From Rhinopithecus roxellana (taxonomy: Eukaryota; Chordata; Mammalia; Primates; Cercopithecidae): a DNA stretch of 64,000 bases. The DNA lies in assembly GCF_007565055.1 (NCBI RefSeq), contig NC_044562.1:53206250-53270249 (forward strand). Reading direction: 5' to 3'. A program made the translations under genes and the position numbers. This document shows, in pieces, positions 13,374 through 26,458 of the stretch (its first letter is position 1; each line of letters begins with the position of its first letter). Below the pieces are notes generated by a model. It was given only the letters and a program-made list of their open reading frames with translations, searched no databases and was not told where the DNA came from.

Positions 13374-16300
13374 TTGCAATTCACACTGGCCAGCATTTCT
13401 CAAAAGGCGCTCTGTTAGTATTATTGAGATACGTTCCTTTATCACCAGGGGCCCCATAAGGTCCCAAATATCCTTTGGCAGAGGCCACTAAAGAAGTGTT
13501 ACGACTGCTATTCGTTGAGGCCGAGTTTGGTAACTCTGTGAATGAACTCACAGATCAGAAAGAAAGTTTCTGAGAAGCTCTTTCCATCACGTTTTTGAAC
13601 GATGTAAATTTCCTTGATCAGCGTAGGCTCAATGTGATCCAAAGAAGCCCTTCTCAGATTCCGCAAACGAGGTTAGGACTGCTCCACGAAACATAAGTGT
13701 AACTCTGTGAATGAATCAACACATCACCAGAAGTTTCTAAGAAAAGCTTCTTTCTAGTTTCATCTGTGATAGTTCCTTTGTCACTGTATGTTCATTGCGC
13801 TATGAAGTAATCTATTGCAGATTTCCAGAAACTGTGCACAAATGATCACTGAGATAAACGTGTACTCTGTGGGTTTTGGCATTCACACTTGGCATGATTT
13901 TCTCAGAAGCTCTCTTTTAGTTATTACGTGAGGATATTTCCTTTGATTACCATGGCCCCAATAGGCTCGCCTCCCAAATATCACTTGCAGATGTCCACGA
14001 AAGATGTGTTAGCAACTGCTTCTTGGAGGCAGAGGTTGTAACTTGTGAGTGAACTCACAGTCAGAAAGAAGTTTCTGAGAAAGCTTCTTTCACGTTTTGA
14101 CGGAGAAAATCTTCCTCTTTATCAGCGGGCCTCAATGTGATGCCAAAGAAGTTCCCTGTCTCAGATTCCTCAAAGACAGTGTTATGACTGCTCACGAAAC
14201 TGAAGTGTACATCTGTGAGTGAATTCACACTCACCAAGAATTTCTAAGAAGCTTCTTTCTAGTTTGTCATCTTGGATATTTTTCCCTTTGTCACTGTAAT
14301 GTTCATTGCCTATGAAGTTCTAGTTGGCAGATTTTCCAGAAACTTGCTGCAAAAAACTGATCCACTAAGAGAAACTGTGTAAACTCTGTAGGTTGCATTC
14401 ACACTGGCAATGCATTTCTCAGAAAGCTTCTCTTTAGTTTATTATGTGAGATATGTCCTTTATCACCATAGGGCCACCAATAGGCTCCCAAATATCACTT
14501 TGCATTCCCAAAAAGTGTTAGCAAACTGGCTTCTTGAGGCAGAGGTTGTAACTCGGTGAGATGGAACTCACAGATCAAAAGAAGTTTCTCCTAGAAGCTT
14601 CTTCCACTTGGTTTGAACGGATGAAATTTTCCTTTAATCGACTTAGGCCCATAATGGATCAAAAGGCCCTTCTCAATTCCCTCAAAGACAGTGTTAATGT
14701 CGCGCTCCACGAAACATAAGTGTAACTCCTGGTGAGATGATTCACACATCACCAGAAGTTTTTCGAAGAAAGCTCTTCTAGTTTTCATCTGTGGATTTTC
14801 TTTGTCACTGATATGTTCATTCGCGATGAAGTATCTAATGGCAATTTCCAAAAACTGTTGCTAACAACCTGATTCACGATAGAGGTGTAACTCGTGTGAG
14901 TTCATTCACACATGGCAATGCATTTCTCAGAAAGCTTCTCTTTAGTTATTATGTGAGATCATTCACCTTATATCACCATGTCCGCCCAAGATGGCTCCCA
15001 AATATCACTTTGCAGATTCCACGAAGCGGGGGAAAGTTAGGCAAACTGCTGTGTGAGGCAGAGGTTGTAATCTGTGAGATGAACTCACCGATCAGAAAGA
15101 AGTTTCTTCTCAGAAGCTTCTTTCACGGTTTGAAACGGATGAAATTTCCTTTATCGCGTAGGCCCTCAAAGCGGCGAAGAGAAGACTTCACAGATCCTCA
15201 AAGCATGTTAACATGGAGGCTCCACGAAACATAAGTGTAACCTGTGAGATGATTCCACACAATCACCAAGAAGTTTCTCTAGAAAGCTTCTTTCAGTTTT
15301 CATCTCTGGATATTTCCTTTGCCTGTTATGGTCATTGCGCTATGAGTTCTAAGTGCGATTTCCAGAAAACTGTGCTAACAACTGATCACTGAACGAGAAC
15401 GTACTCTGTGAGTTGCATTCACACATGGCCAATGCATTTCTCAAAGCTTCTCTTTAGTGATTATGTGAGGATATGTCCTTATCACCATGGCCCCATAGGC
15501 CCCAAATTCACTTGGCAGATCCTAATCCACGAAAGAGGGTAGCAAACTGCTTCTTGAGGGCAGTATGTTGTAACTGCTGTGAGATGAATCACAGATGCAG
15601 AAGAAGTGTTCTGCAGAACGCTTCTTTCAACGGTTTGAACGGATAAATTTCCTTTATCAGCTAGCCTCAATTATGATCCAAATAAGCCCTTCTCATATTC
15701 CTCAAAGACAGTGTTAAGGTGCACTCTGCCACGAAACACGAAGTTTAACTCTGTGAGATGAATTCACCCATCACCAGGAAGTTTCAAAGAAAGCTTCTTT
15801 CTAGTTTTCATCTGTGGCTATTTCATGTTGTCACTGTTATGTTCATTGCGGCTATGAAGTATCTAATTGCAGATTTCCAGAAAACGTGCTAACAAACTTA
15901 TCAACAGAAGGAAACGTGTAACTTCTGTGGAGTTGCATTCACACTAGGGCAATGCAGTTCTCATAAAGGCTTCTCTTTTAGTTATAGGTGAGGTATTTCC
16001 TATATACCTTGGCCCCCATAGTCTCCCAATACACTTGCAGATTCCACGTAAAAGTGTTTAGCAAACTGCTTCTTGAGGCAGAGGTTTACTGCTGAGTGAG
16101 ATGAACCACAGATCAAAGGTTTCTCAGAAAGTCTTCTTTCATCCGTTTGAACGGATGAAATTTCCTTTATCAGCGTAGTCCTCAATGCACCAAAGAAGCC
16201 TTCTCTACAGTTCCTCAAAAGCAGTGTTAATGACTCTCCACTAAACATAGTGTAACTGCTGTGAGATGAAGTCACACATCCCAAAAGTTTTTTCTAAGAA

Positions 16301-18840
16301 AGCTTCGTTCTAGTGTTTCATCTCTGGATATTTCCTTTGTCCGCGATGTTCATTGGCGCTATGAAGTATCTAATTGCAATTTCCAGAAACTGTGCTAACA
16401 AACCTAGATCACTGAGGAAACGTGTACCTCGTGGTTGCATTCCACTGGCAATGCGTTTCTCAGAAAGCTTTCTCTTGTAGTTATTATGTTGAGATATTCC
16501 TTTATCACCATGGGCCCCAATAGCCTCCCAAATATCACTGTTGCAGAGTTCCACGAAAAGAGTGTTAGCAAACTGCTTCTTGAGGCAGAGGTGTAACCTG
16601 TAGAGAACTGCACAGATCAGAAAAAGTTTTCTCGAAGCTTCTTTCAACTTTTGAACGGATAAATTCCTTTTATCACGCTAGGCCTCATATATCCAAAGAT
16701 AGCCCTTCCCAGAGTCCTCAAAGACAGTGTTACGGACTCTCCACGAAACAGTAGTGTAAAACTTCGTGAATGAATTCACCATCACCAAGAAGTTTCTAAG
16801 AAAGCTTCTTTCTATGTTCATCTCGTGGGCATATTCCTTTGCTCACTGTTTATTGCATTGGGCCTATGAAGTATCTAATTGCAGATTTTCAGAAACTGTG
16901 CTAACAAACTGATCACATGAAGAGAACGATGTAATCCTGTGAGTTGCATTCACACATGGGCCCCCAAAAAAATGCAGTTCTTCTCATGAAAGCTTTCTTA
17001 GTTATTATTGAGGATATTTCTTATCACCAGGGCCCCAATAGGCTTCCAAATATCACTTTGCAGATTCCACGAAAAGAGTGTTAGAAAACTGGCTTTTTGA
17101 GGCCAGAGGTTGTACCTCTGTGGAGATGACTCACAGATCAGAAAGAAGTTTCTCTCAGAAAGCTTCTTTCACGTTTTAACGTATGAAAATTCCATTTATC
17201 AGCGTAGGCCTCATGTGTCTCAAAGTAAGCCCTTCTCAGCAATCTCCTCAAGACAGGTTAATGCGACTGCCTCCACGAAACATAAGTGTAACTCGTGAGA
17301 CTGAATTCACACATCACCGAAGAGTTTCTAAGAACTTCTTGTCTAGTTTTCATCGTGGATATTCCATTTCTCACTTATGTGTGCATTGCGCTTATGGAAG
17401 TATCTAATTGCAGTTTTGTCCAGAAACTGTGCTAACAACTATTCATGAAGAGAAAACGGTAACTCTGTGGGTTGCATGCACACTGGGCAATGCGTTTCTC
17501 AGAAAGCTTCTCTTTAGTTCTTATGTGAGATATTTCCGTTAATCACATGGCCCCCATATGGGCTCCAAATATCACGTTTGCGATTCCCAAAATAGTGTTT
17601 AGCAACTGCTCTCTGACAAGAGGTTGTCAAACTCTTAATAACTCACAGATCAGAAGAGTTCGCGAGAAGCTTCTTTCACGTTTTTAACGATGAATTTCCT
17701 GTTATCACGTAGGCCTCCAATAGTGACCAAAGAAGCCCTTCTCAGATTCCTCAAAGACATGTTTAATGGGACTGCTCCGAAACATAAGTGTAACTCTGTG
17801 AGAGAATTCACAATCACCAGAAGTTTTCTAAGAAGCTTCTTTCTAGTTTTCATCTTGGATATTTCCTTTGTCACTGTAATTGTGCATATTGCGCTATGAA
17901 GGATCCTAATTGGCAGCATTTGTCCAGAAAACTGTGCTGAACAAACTGAGCCTGAAGAGAACGTGGTAACTCCTGTGGTTGCATTCACACTTGGCAATGC
18001 AGTTGTTTCCCCTTCAGAAAGCTTCTCTTTAGTTATTATGTTGAGGATATTCCTCTATCCACATGGGCCCGAATAGGCTCAATCATCACTTTGCGAAGTC
18101 CACGAAAGAGTGTTAGCAAAACTGCTATCTTGGGAGGCAGAGGTTGTAACTTGTGAGATGAACTCACAGATCAGAAGAAGGTTCTCAAAAGCTTCTTCAC
18201 GTTTGAAACGGATGAAATTCCGTTTATCACGAGGCCTCAAAGTCGATCAAGAAGCAACTTCTATCAGATTCCTCAAAGACGTGGTTAAGGGACCTGCTCC
18301 ACGAAACATAATGTAACTCTGTGAGATGAATTCACACATCACCAAAAGTTTCTAAGAAAGCTTCTTTCTAGTTTCATCTCTGGATATTTCCTTCGCAGCT
18401 GTTAATGTTCATTGGCGCTCTAATGAAGTATCTAATTGCAGATTTCCAGAAAAACTCTGTGCTACCAACCTGATCCGAAGAGAAACGTGTAACTCTGTGA
18501 GTTCATTCACACTTGGCATGTCAGTTTTTCTCAAAAGCTTCTCTTTAGTTTATTAATGGTGAGGATATTCCTTTATCACCATGGCCCCCATAGTCTCCAA
18601 TATAGCACTTGCGAATTCCAACGAAAGAGAGTGTTGCAAACTGCTTCTAGGCAAGGTTGTAATCTCTGTGAGAAACTCCCAGATAGAAAGAAGTTTCTGA
18701 GAAAGCTTCTTTTCACTTTTTAAACGGATGAAATTTCCTTTATCAGCGTGGCCTCAATGTGATCCAAAGAACCTTCGCTTCTCAGATTCCTCAAAGACAG
18801 TTGTTAATGGACTGCTCCACGAACTAAGTGTACTCGTGAG
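13374..18840 (-). repeat. Degraded trimeric alpha-satellite array, reverse orientation
   Basis: The 515-bp trimer in reverse orientation with very frequent single-base insertions and deletions. Noisy versions of the landmark ATGAAGTATCTAATT recur about every 500-520 bp, near 13801, 14826, 15856, 16866 and 18423. The order A-C-D is kept (TAGTTTTCATCTGTGG, then TTAGTTATTATGTGAGG, then CACGTTTTGAACGGATG), and no B marker GGGAAGGGTGG is seen. Errors are dense, scattered and indel-dominated, and they fade into clean copies of the same repeat to the right. That fits low-coverage, unpolished contig-end sequence better than ancient divergence. Open frames such as 14896-15234 or 17650-17997 are chance products of frameshifted repeat. 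Confidence 0.88.
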
Positions 18841-21800
18841 ATGAATTCACACATCACCAAGAAGTTTCTAAGAAAGCTTCTTTCTAGTTTTCATCTGTGG
18901 ATATTTCCTTTGTCACTGTAATGTTCATTGCGCTATGAAGTATCTAATTGCAGATTTCCAGAAAACTGTGCTAAAACTGATCACTGAAGAGAAACGTGTA
19001 ACTCTGTGAGTTGCATTCACACATGGCAATGCAGTTTCTCAGAAAGCTTCTCTTTAGTTATTATGTGAGGATAATTCCTTTATCCATGGGCCCAATAGGC
19101 TCCCAAATATCACTTTGCAGATTCCACGAAAGAGTGTTAGCAAACTTCTTCTTGAGGCAGAGGTTTGTAACTCTGTGAGATGAACTCACAGATCAGAAAG
19201 AAGTTTCTCAGAAAGCTTCTTTCACGTTTGAACGGATGAAATTTCCTTTATCAGCGTAGGCCTCAATGTGATCCAAAGAAGCCCTTCTCAGATTCCCCAA
19301 GACAGTGTTAATGGACTGCTCCACGAAACATACGTGAATGTAACTCTGTGAGATGAATTCACACATCACCAAGAAGTTTCTAAGAAAGCTTCTTTCTAGT
19401 TTTCATCTGTGTTAATTTCCTCTTTGTCACATGTAATTGTCATGCGTATGAAGTATCTACTTGCAGATTTCCAGAAGAAACTGTGTGCTAACAACTTGAT
19501 TCACTGAAGAGAAACGTGTAACTCTGTGAAGTTGCATTTCAGCACATGGCAAATGCAGTTTCTCAGAAAAGCGTCTCTTTATGTTATTATGTGAGGATAT
19601 TTCCTTAATCACCATGGGCCCCAATAGGGCCTCCCAAATATAATTTGCAGATTCCACGAAAAGAGCTGTTAGACAACTGCTTCTTTGAGGCAGAGGTTGT
19701 AACTCTGTGAGAGTGAACTCACAGATCAGAAAGAAGGTTCTCATGAAAGCCTTCTTTCACGTTTGAACGGATGAATTTCCTTATCAGCTCGTGGGGCCTC
19801 AATGTGATCCAAAGAAGCCCTTCTCAGATTCCTCAAAGGACAGTGTTAATGGACTGCTCCACGAAACATAAGTGTAACTCTGTGAGATGAATTCACACAT
19901 CACCAAGAAGTTTTCTAAGAAAGCTTCTTTCTAGTTTTCATCTGTGGATATTTCCTTTGTCACTGTAATGTTTCATTGCGCTATGAAGTATCTAATTGCA
20001 GATTTCCAGAAAACTGTTGCTAACAAACTGATCACTGAAGAGAAACGTGTAACTCTGTGAGTTTGCATTCACACATGGCAATGCAGTTCTCAGAAAGCTT
20101 CTCTTTAGTTATTATGTGAGGATATTTCCTTTATCACCATGGGGCCCCAATAGGCTCCCAAATATCACATTGCAGATTCCACGAAAAAGAGTGTTAGCAA
20201 ACTTCTTCTTGAGGCAGAGGTTGTAACTCTGTGAGATGAACTCACAGATCAGAAAGAAGTTTCTCAGAAAGCTTCTTTCACGTTTTGAACGGATGAAATT
20301 TCCTTTATCAGCGTAGGCCTCAATGTGATCCAAGAAGCCCTTCTCAGATTCCTCAAAGACAGTGTTAATGGACTGCTCCACGAAACATAAGTGTAACTCT
20401 GTGAGATGAATTCACACATCACCAAGAAGTTTCTAAGAAAGCTTCTTTCTAGTTTTCATCTGTGGATATTTCCTTTGTCACTGTAATGTTCATTGCGCTA
20501 TGAAGTATCTAATTGCAGATTTCCAGAAACTGTGCTAACAAACTGATCACTGAAGAGAAACGTGTAACTCTGTGAGTTGCATTCACACATTGGCAATGCA
20601 GTTTCTCAGAAAGCTTCTCTTTAGTTATTATGTGAGGATATTTCCTTTATCACCATGGGCCCCAATAGGCTCCCAAATATCACTTTGCAGATTCCACGAA
20701 AAGAGTGTTAGCAAACTGCTTCTTGAGGCAGAGGTTGTAACTCTGTGAGATGAACTCACAGATCAGAAAGAAGTTTCTCAGAAAGCTTCTTTCACGTTTT
20801 GAACGGATGAAATTTCCTTTATCAGCGTAGGCCTCAATGTGATCCAAAGAAGCCCTTCTCAGATTCCTCAAAGACAGTGTTAATGGACTGCTCCACGAAA
20901 CATAAGTGTAACTCTGTGAGATGAATTCACACATCACCAAGAAGTTTCTAAGAAAGCTTCTTTCTAGTTTTCATCTGTGGATATTTCCTTTGTCACTGTA
21001 ATGTTCATTGCGCTATGAAGTATCTAATTGCAGATTTCCAGAAAACTGTGCTAACAAACTGATCACTGAAGAGAAACGTGTAACTCTGTGAGTTGCATTC
21101 ACACATGGCAATGCAGTTTCTCAGAAAGCTTCTCTTTAGTTATTATGTGAGGATATTTCCTTTATCACCATGGGCCCCAATAGGCTCCCAAATATCACTT
21201 TGCAGATTCCACGAAAAGAGTGTTAGCAAACTGCTTCTTGAGGCAGAGGTTGTAACTCTGTGAGATGAACTCACAGATCAGAAAGAAGTTTCTCAGAAAG
21301 CTTCTTTCACGTTTTGAACGGATGAAATTTCCTTTATCAGCGTAGGCCTCAATGTGATCCAAAGAAGCCCTTCTCAGATTCCTCAAAGACAGTGTTAATG
21401 GACTGCTCCACGAAACATAAGTGTAACTCTGTGAGATGAATTCACACATCACCAAGAAGTTTCTAAGAAAGCTTCTTTCTAGTTTTCATCTGTGGATATT
21501 TCCTTTGTCACTGTAATGTTCATTGCGCTATGAAGTATCTAATTGCAGATTTCCAGAAAACTGTGCTAACAAACTGATCACTGAAGAGAAACGTGTAACT
21601 CTGTGAGTTGCATTCACACTTGGCAATGCAGTTTCTCAGAAAGCTTCTCTTTAGTTATTATGTGAGGATATTTCCTTTATCACCATGGGCCCCAATAGGC
21701 TCCCAAATATCACTTTGCAGATTCCACGAAAAGAGTGTTAGCAAACTGCTTCTTGAGGCAGAGGTTGTAACTCTGTGAGATGAACTCACAGATCAGAAAG

Positions 21801-24800
21801 AAGTTTCTCAGAAAGCTTCTTTCACGTTTTGAACGGATGAAATTTCCTTTATCAGCGTAGGCCTCAATGTGATCCAAAGAAGCCCTTCTCAGATTCCTCA
21901 AAGACAGTGTTAATGGACTGCTCCACGAAACATAAGTGTAACTCTGTGAGATGAATTCACACATCACCAAGAAGTTTCTAAGAAAGCTTCTTTCTAGTTT
22001 TCATCTGTGGATATTTCCTTTGTCACTGTAATGTTCATTGCGCTATGAAGTATCTAATTGCAGATTTCCAGAAAACTGTGCTAACAAACTGATCACTGAA
22101 GAGAAACGTGTAACTCTGTGAGTTGCATTCACACATGGCAATGCAGTTTCTCAGAAAGCTTCTCTTTAGTTATTATGTGAGGATATTTCCTTTATCACCA
22201 TGGGCCCCAATAGGCTCCCAATATCACTTTGCAGATTCCACGAAAAGAGTGTTAGCAAACTGCTTCTTGAGGCAGAGGTTGTAACTCTGTGAGATGAACT
22301 CACAGATCAGAAAGAAGTTTCTCAGAAAGCTTCTTTCACGTTTTGAACGGATGAAATTTCCTTTATCAGCGTAGGCCTCAATGTGATCCAAGAAGCCCTT
22401 CTCAGATTCCTCAAAGACAGTGTTAATGGACTGCTCCACGAAACATAAGTGTAACTCTGTGAGATGAATTCACACATCACCAAGAAGTTTCTAAGAAAGC
22501 TTCTTTCTAGTTTTCATCTGTGGATATTTCCTTTGTCACTGTAATGTTCATTGCGCTATGAAGTATCTAATTGCAGATTTCCAGAAAACTGTGCTAACAA
22601 ACTGATCACTGAAGAGAAACGTGTAACTCTGTGAGTTGCATTCACACATTGGCAATGCAGTTTCTCAGAAAGCTTCTCTTTAGTTATTATGTGAGGATAT
22701 TTCCTTTATCACCATGGGCCCCAATAGGCTCCCAAATATCACTTTGCAGATTCCACGAAAAGAGTGTTAGCAAACTGCTTCTTGAGGCAGAGGTTGTAAC
22801 TCTGTGAGATGAACTCACAGATCAGAAAGAAGTTTCTCAGAAAGCTTCTTTCACGTTTTGAACGGATGAAATTTCCTTTATCAGCGTAGGCCTCAATGTG
22901 ATCCAAAGAAGCCCTTCTCAGATTCCTCAAAGACAGTGTTAATGGACTGCTCCACGAAACATAAGTGTAACTCTGTGAGATGAATTCACACATCACCAAG
23001 AAGTTTCTAAGAAAGCTTCTTTCTAGTTTTCATCTGTGGATATTTCCTTTGTCACTGTAATGTTCATTGCGCTATGAAGTATCTAATTGCAGATTTCCAG
23101 AAAACTGTGCTAACAAACTGATCACTGAAGAGAAACGTGTAACTCTGTGAGTTGCATTCACACTTGGCAATGCAGTTTCTCAGAAAGCTTCTCTTTAGTT
23201 ATTATGTGAGGATATTTCCTTTATCACCATGGGCCCCAATAGGCTCCCAAATATCACTTTGCAGATTCCACGAAAAGCGTGTTAGCAAACTGCTTCTTGA
23301 GGCAGAGGTTGTAACTCTGTGAGATGAACTCACAGATCAGAAAGAAGTTTCTCAGAAAGCTTCTTTCACGTTTTGAACGGATGAAATTTCCTTTATCAGC
23401 GTAGGCCTCAATGTGATCCAAAGAAGCCCTTCTCAGTTTCCCTCAAAGACAGTGTTAATGGACTGCTCCACGAAAACATAAGTGTAACTCTGTGAGATGA
23501 ATTCACACATCACCAAGAAGTTTCTAAGAAAGCTTCTTTCTAGTTTTCATCTGGGATATTTCCTTTGTCACTGTAATGTTCATTGCGCTATGAAGTATCT
23601 AATTGCAGATTTCCAGAAAACTGTGCTAACAAAACTGATCACTGAAGAGAAACGTGTAACTCTGTGAGTTGCATTCAACATTGGCAATGCAGTTCTCAGA
23701 AAGCTTCTCTTTAGTTATTATGTGAGGATATTTCCTTTATCACCATGGGCCCCAATAGGCTCCCAATATACACATTGCAGATTCCACGAAAAGAGTGTTA
23801 GCAAACTGCTTCTTGAGGCAGAGGTTGTAACTCTGTGAGATGAACTCACAGATCAGAAAGAAGTTTCTCAGAAAGCTTCTTTCACGTTTTGAACGGATGA
23901 AATTTCCTTATCAGCGTAGGCCTCAATGTGATCCAAAGAAGCCCTTCTCAGATTCCTCAAAGACAGTGTTAATGGACTGCTCCACGAAACATAAGTGTAA
24001 CTCTGTGAGATGAATTCACACATCACCAAGAAGTTTCTAAGAAAGCTTCTTTCTAGTTTTCATCTGTGGATATTTCCTTTGTCACTGTAATGTTCATTGC
24101 GCTATGAGTATCTAATTGCAGATTTCCAGGAAAACTGTGCTAACAAACTGATCACTGAAGAGAACGTGTAACTCTGTGAGTTGCATTCACACATGGCATG
24201 CAGTTTCTCAGAAAGCTTCTCTTTAGTTATTATGTGCGGATATTTCCTTTATCACCATGGGCCCAATAGGCTCCCAAATATCACTTTGCAGATTCCACGA
24301 AAGAGTGTTAGCAAACTGCTTCTTGAGGCAGAGGTTGTAACTCTGTGAGATGAACTCACAGATCAGAAAGAAGTTTCTCAGAAAGCTTCTTTCACGTTTT
24401 GAACGGATGAAATTTCCTTTATCAGCGTAGGCCTCAATGTGATCCAAAGAAGCCCTTCTCAGATTCCTCAAAGACAGTGTTAATGGACTGCTCCACTGAA
24501 ACATAAGTGTAACTCTGTGAGATGAATTCACACATCACCGAGAAGTTTCTAAGAAAGCTTCTTTCTAGTTTCCTCTGTGGATATTTCCTTTGTCACTGTA
24601 ATGTTCATTGCGCTATGAAGTATCTAATTGCAGATTTCCAGAAAACTGTGCTAACAAACTGATCACTGAAGAGAAACGTGTAACTCTGTGAGTTGCATTC
24701 ACACATGGCAATGCAGTTTCTCAGAAAGCTTCTCTTTAGTTATTATGTGAGGATATTTCCTTTATCACCATGGGCCCAATAGGCTCCCAAATATCACTTT

Positions 24801-26358
24801 GCAGATTCCACGAAAGAGTGTTAGCAACTGCTTCTTGAGGCAGAGGTTGTAACTCTGTGAGATGAACTCACAGATCAGAAAGAAGTTTCTCAGAAAGCTT
24901 CTTTCACGTTTTGAACGGATGAAATTTCCTTTATCAGCGTAGGCCTCAATGTGATCCAAAGAAGCCCTTCTCAGATACCTCAAAGACAGTGTTAATGGAC
25001 TGCTCCACGATACATAAGTGTAACTCTGTGAGAGAATTCACACATCACCAAGAAGTTTTAAGAAAGCTTCTTTCTAGTTTTCATCTGTGGTATTTCCTTT
25101 GTCACTGTAATGTTCATTGCGCTATGAAGTATCTAATTGCAGATTTCCAGAAAACTGTGCTAACAAACTGATCACTGAAGAGAAACGTGTAACTCTGTGA
25201 GTTGCATTCACACATGGCAATGCAGTTTCTCAGAAAGCTTCTCTTTAGTTATTATGTGAGGATATTCCTTTATCACCATGGGCCCCAATAGGCTCCCAAA
25301 TATCACTTTGCAGATTCCACGAAAAGAGTGTTAGCAAACTTCTTCTTGAGGCAGAGGTTGTAACCTGTGAGATGAACCTCACAGATCAGAAAGAAGTTTC
25401 TCAGAAAGCTTCTTTCACGTTTTGAACGGATGAAATTTCCTTTATCAGCGTAGGCCTCAATGTGATCCAAAGAAGCCCTTCTCAGTTTCCTCAAAGACAG
25501 TGTTAATGGTACTGCTCCACGAACACTAAGTGTAACTCTGTGAGATGAATTCACACATCACCAAGAAGTTCTAGAAAGCTTCTTTCTAGTTTTCATCTGT
25601 GATATTTCCTTTGTCACTGTAATGTTCATTGCGCTATGAAGTCATCTAATTGCAGATTTCCAGAAAACTGTGCTAAACAAACTGATCACTGAAGAGAAAC
25701 GTGTAACTCTGTGAGTTGCATTCACACATGGCAATGCAGTTTCTCAGAAAGCTTCTCTTTAGTTATTATGTGAGGATATTCCTTTATCACCATGGGCCCC
25801 AATAGGCTCCCAAATATCACTTTGCAGATTCCACGAAAAGAGTGTTAGCAAACTGCTTCTTGAGGCAGAGGTTGTAACTCTGTGAGATGAACTCACAGAT
25901 CAGAAAGAAGTTTTCAGAAAGCTTCTTTCACGTTTTGAACGGATGAAATTTCCTTTATCAGCGTAGGCCTCAATGTGATCCAAAGAAGCCCTTCTCAGAT
26001 TCCTCAAAGACAGTGTTAATGGACTGCTCCACGAAACATAAGTGTAACTCTGTGAGATGAATTCACACATCACCAAGAAGTTTCTAAGAAAGCTTCTTTC
26101 TAGTTTTCATCTGTGGATATTTCCTTTGTCACTGTAATGTTCATTGCGCTATGAAGTATCTAATTGCAGATTTCCAGAAAACTGTGCTAACAAACTGATC
26201 ACTGAAGAGAAACGTGTAACTCTGTGAGTTGCATTCACACATGGCAATGCAGTTTCTCAGAAAGCTTCTCTTTAGTTATTATGTGAGGATATTTCCTTTA
26301 TCACCATGGGCCCAATAGGCTCCCAAATATCACTTTGCAGATTCCACGAAAAGAGTGT
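18841..26358 (-). repeat. Homogeneous trimeric alpha-satellite array, reverse orientation
   Basis: Clean copies of the trimer. The landmark ATGAAGTATCTAATT, or a one-base variant, starts at 18935, 19448, 19983, 20500, 21015, 21530, 22045, 22558, 23074, 23590, 24104, 24615, 25124, 25636 and 26151. The interval is 515 bp for most units; 19448-19983 is 535 bp through small insertions. Units from about 20.4 to 23.2 kb are virtually identical: the same 86-codon open frame recurs at 20680, 21195, 21710 and 22739. From about 23.4 kb single-base losses reappear toward the next gap. All units here with a readable site have CAGCGTAGG (TACGCTG forward), whereas most units before the first gap have TAAGCTG. 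Confidence 0.95.
20957..21471 (-). repeat. Reference copy of the 515-bp trimeric HOR unit
   Basis: One clean unit for orientation. Monomer A is 20957-21128 (172 bp), C is 21129-21300 (172 bp) and D is 21301-21471 (171 bp). Each begins with CTTCT preceded by AAAG, giving a HindIII site (AAGCTT) at every monomer boundary. A contains GTAATGTTCATTGCGC, C contains ATGGGCCCCAATAGG, and D contains CAGCGTAGGCCTCAATG. The adjoining units match it at essentially every base. Confidence 0.93.
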
Positions 26359-26458
26359 NNNNNNNNNNNNNNNNNNNNNNNNNNNNNNNNNNNNNNNNNN
26401 NNNNNNNNNNNNNNNNNNNNNNNNNNNNNNNNNNNNNNNNNNNNNNNNNNNNNNNNNN
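26359..26458. other. Assembly gap (100 N) between trimer and tetramer families
   Basis: Exactly 100 N. The left flank is trimeric HOR (ends ACGAAAAGAGTGT in monomer C). The right flank is the tetrameric family (begins CTAAGTGTAA in monomer D, then A, then a B monomer). Both flanks are in reverse orientation. The boundary between the two families lies in unseen sequence or was created by scaffolding. Confidence 0.97.

Noticed and set aside
14896..15234. 112-codon open frame
   Set aside because: It lies in error-laden trimer sequence where indels join frames by chance; the underlying DNA is alphoid monomer throughout.
13374..18840. Ancient diverged monomeric alphoid
   Set aside because: The changes are indel-rich and random, with trimer order preserved and a smooth passage into perfect copies; sequencing error explains it better.
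6784..23000. Recurrent open reading frames of 84-92 codons with the same peptide (for example 6784-7062, 10858-11112, 20680-20940, 21195-21455)
   Set aside because: They repeat every 515 bp in step with the satellite, appear only when one base removes a stop, and have no start context, codon bias or domain. They are repeat readings, not genes.
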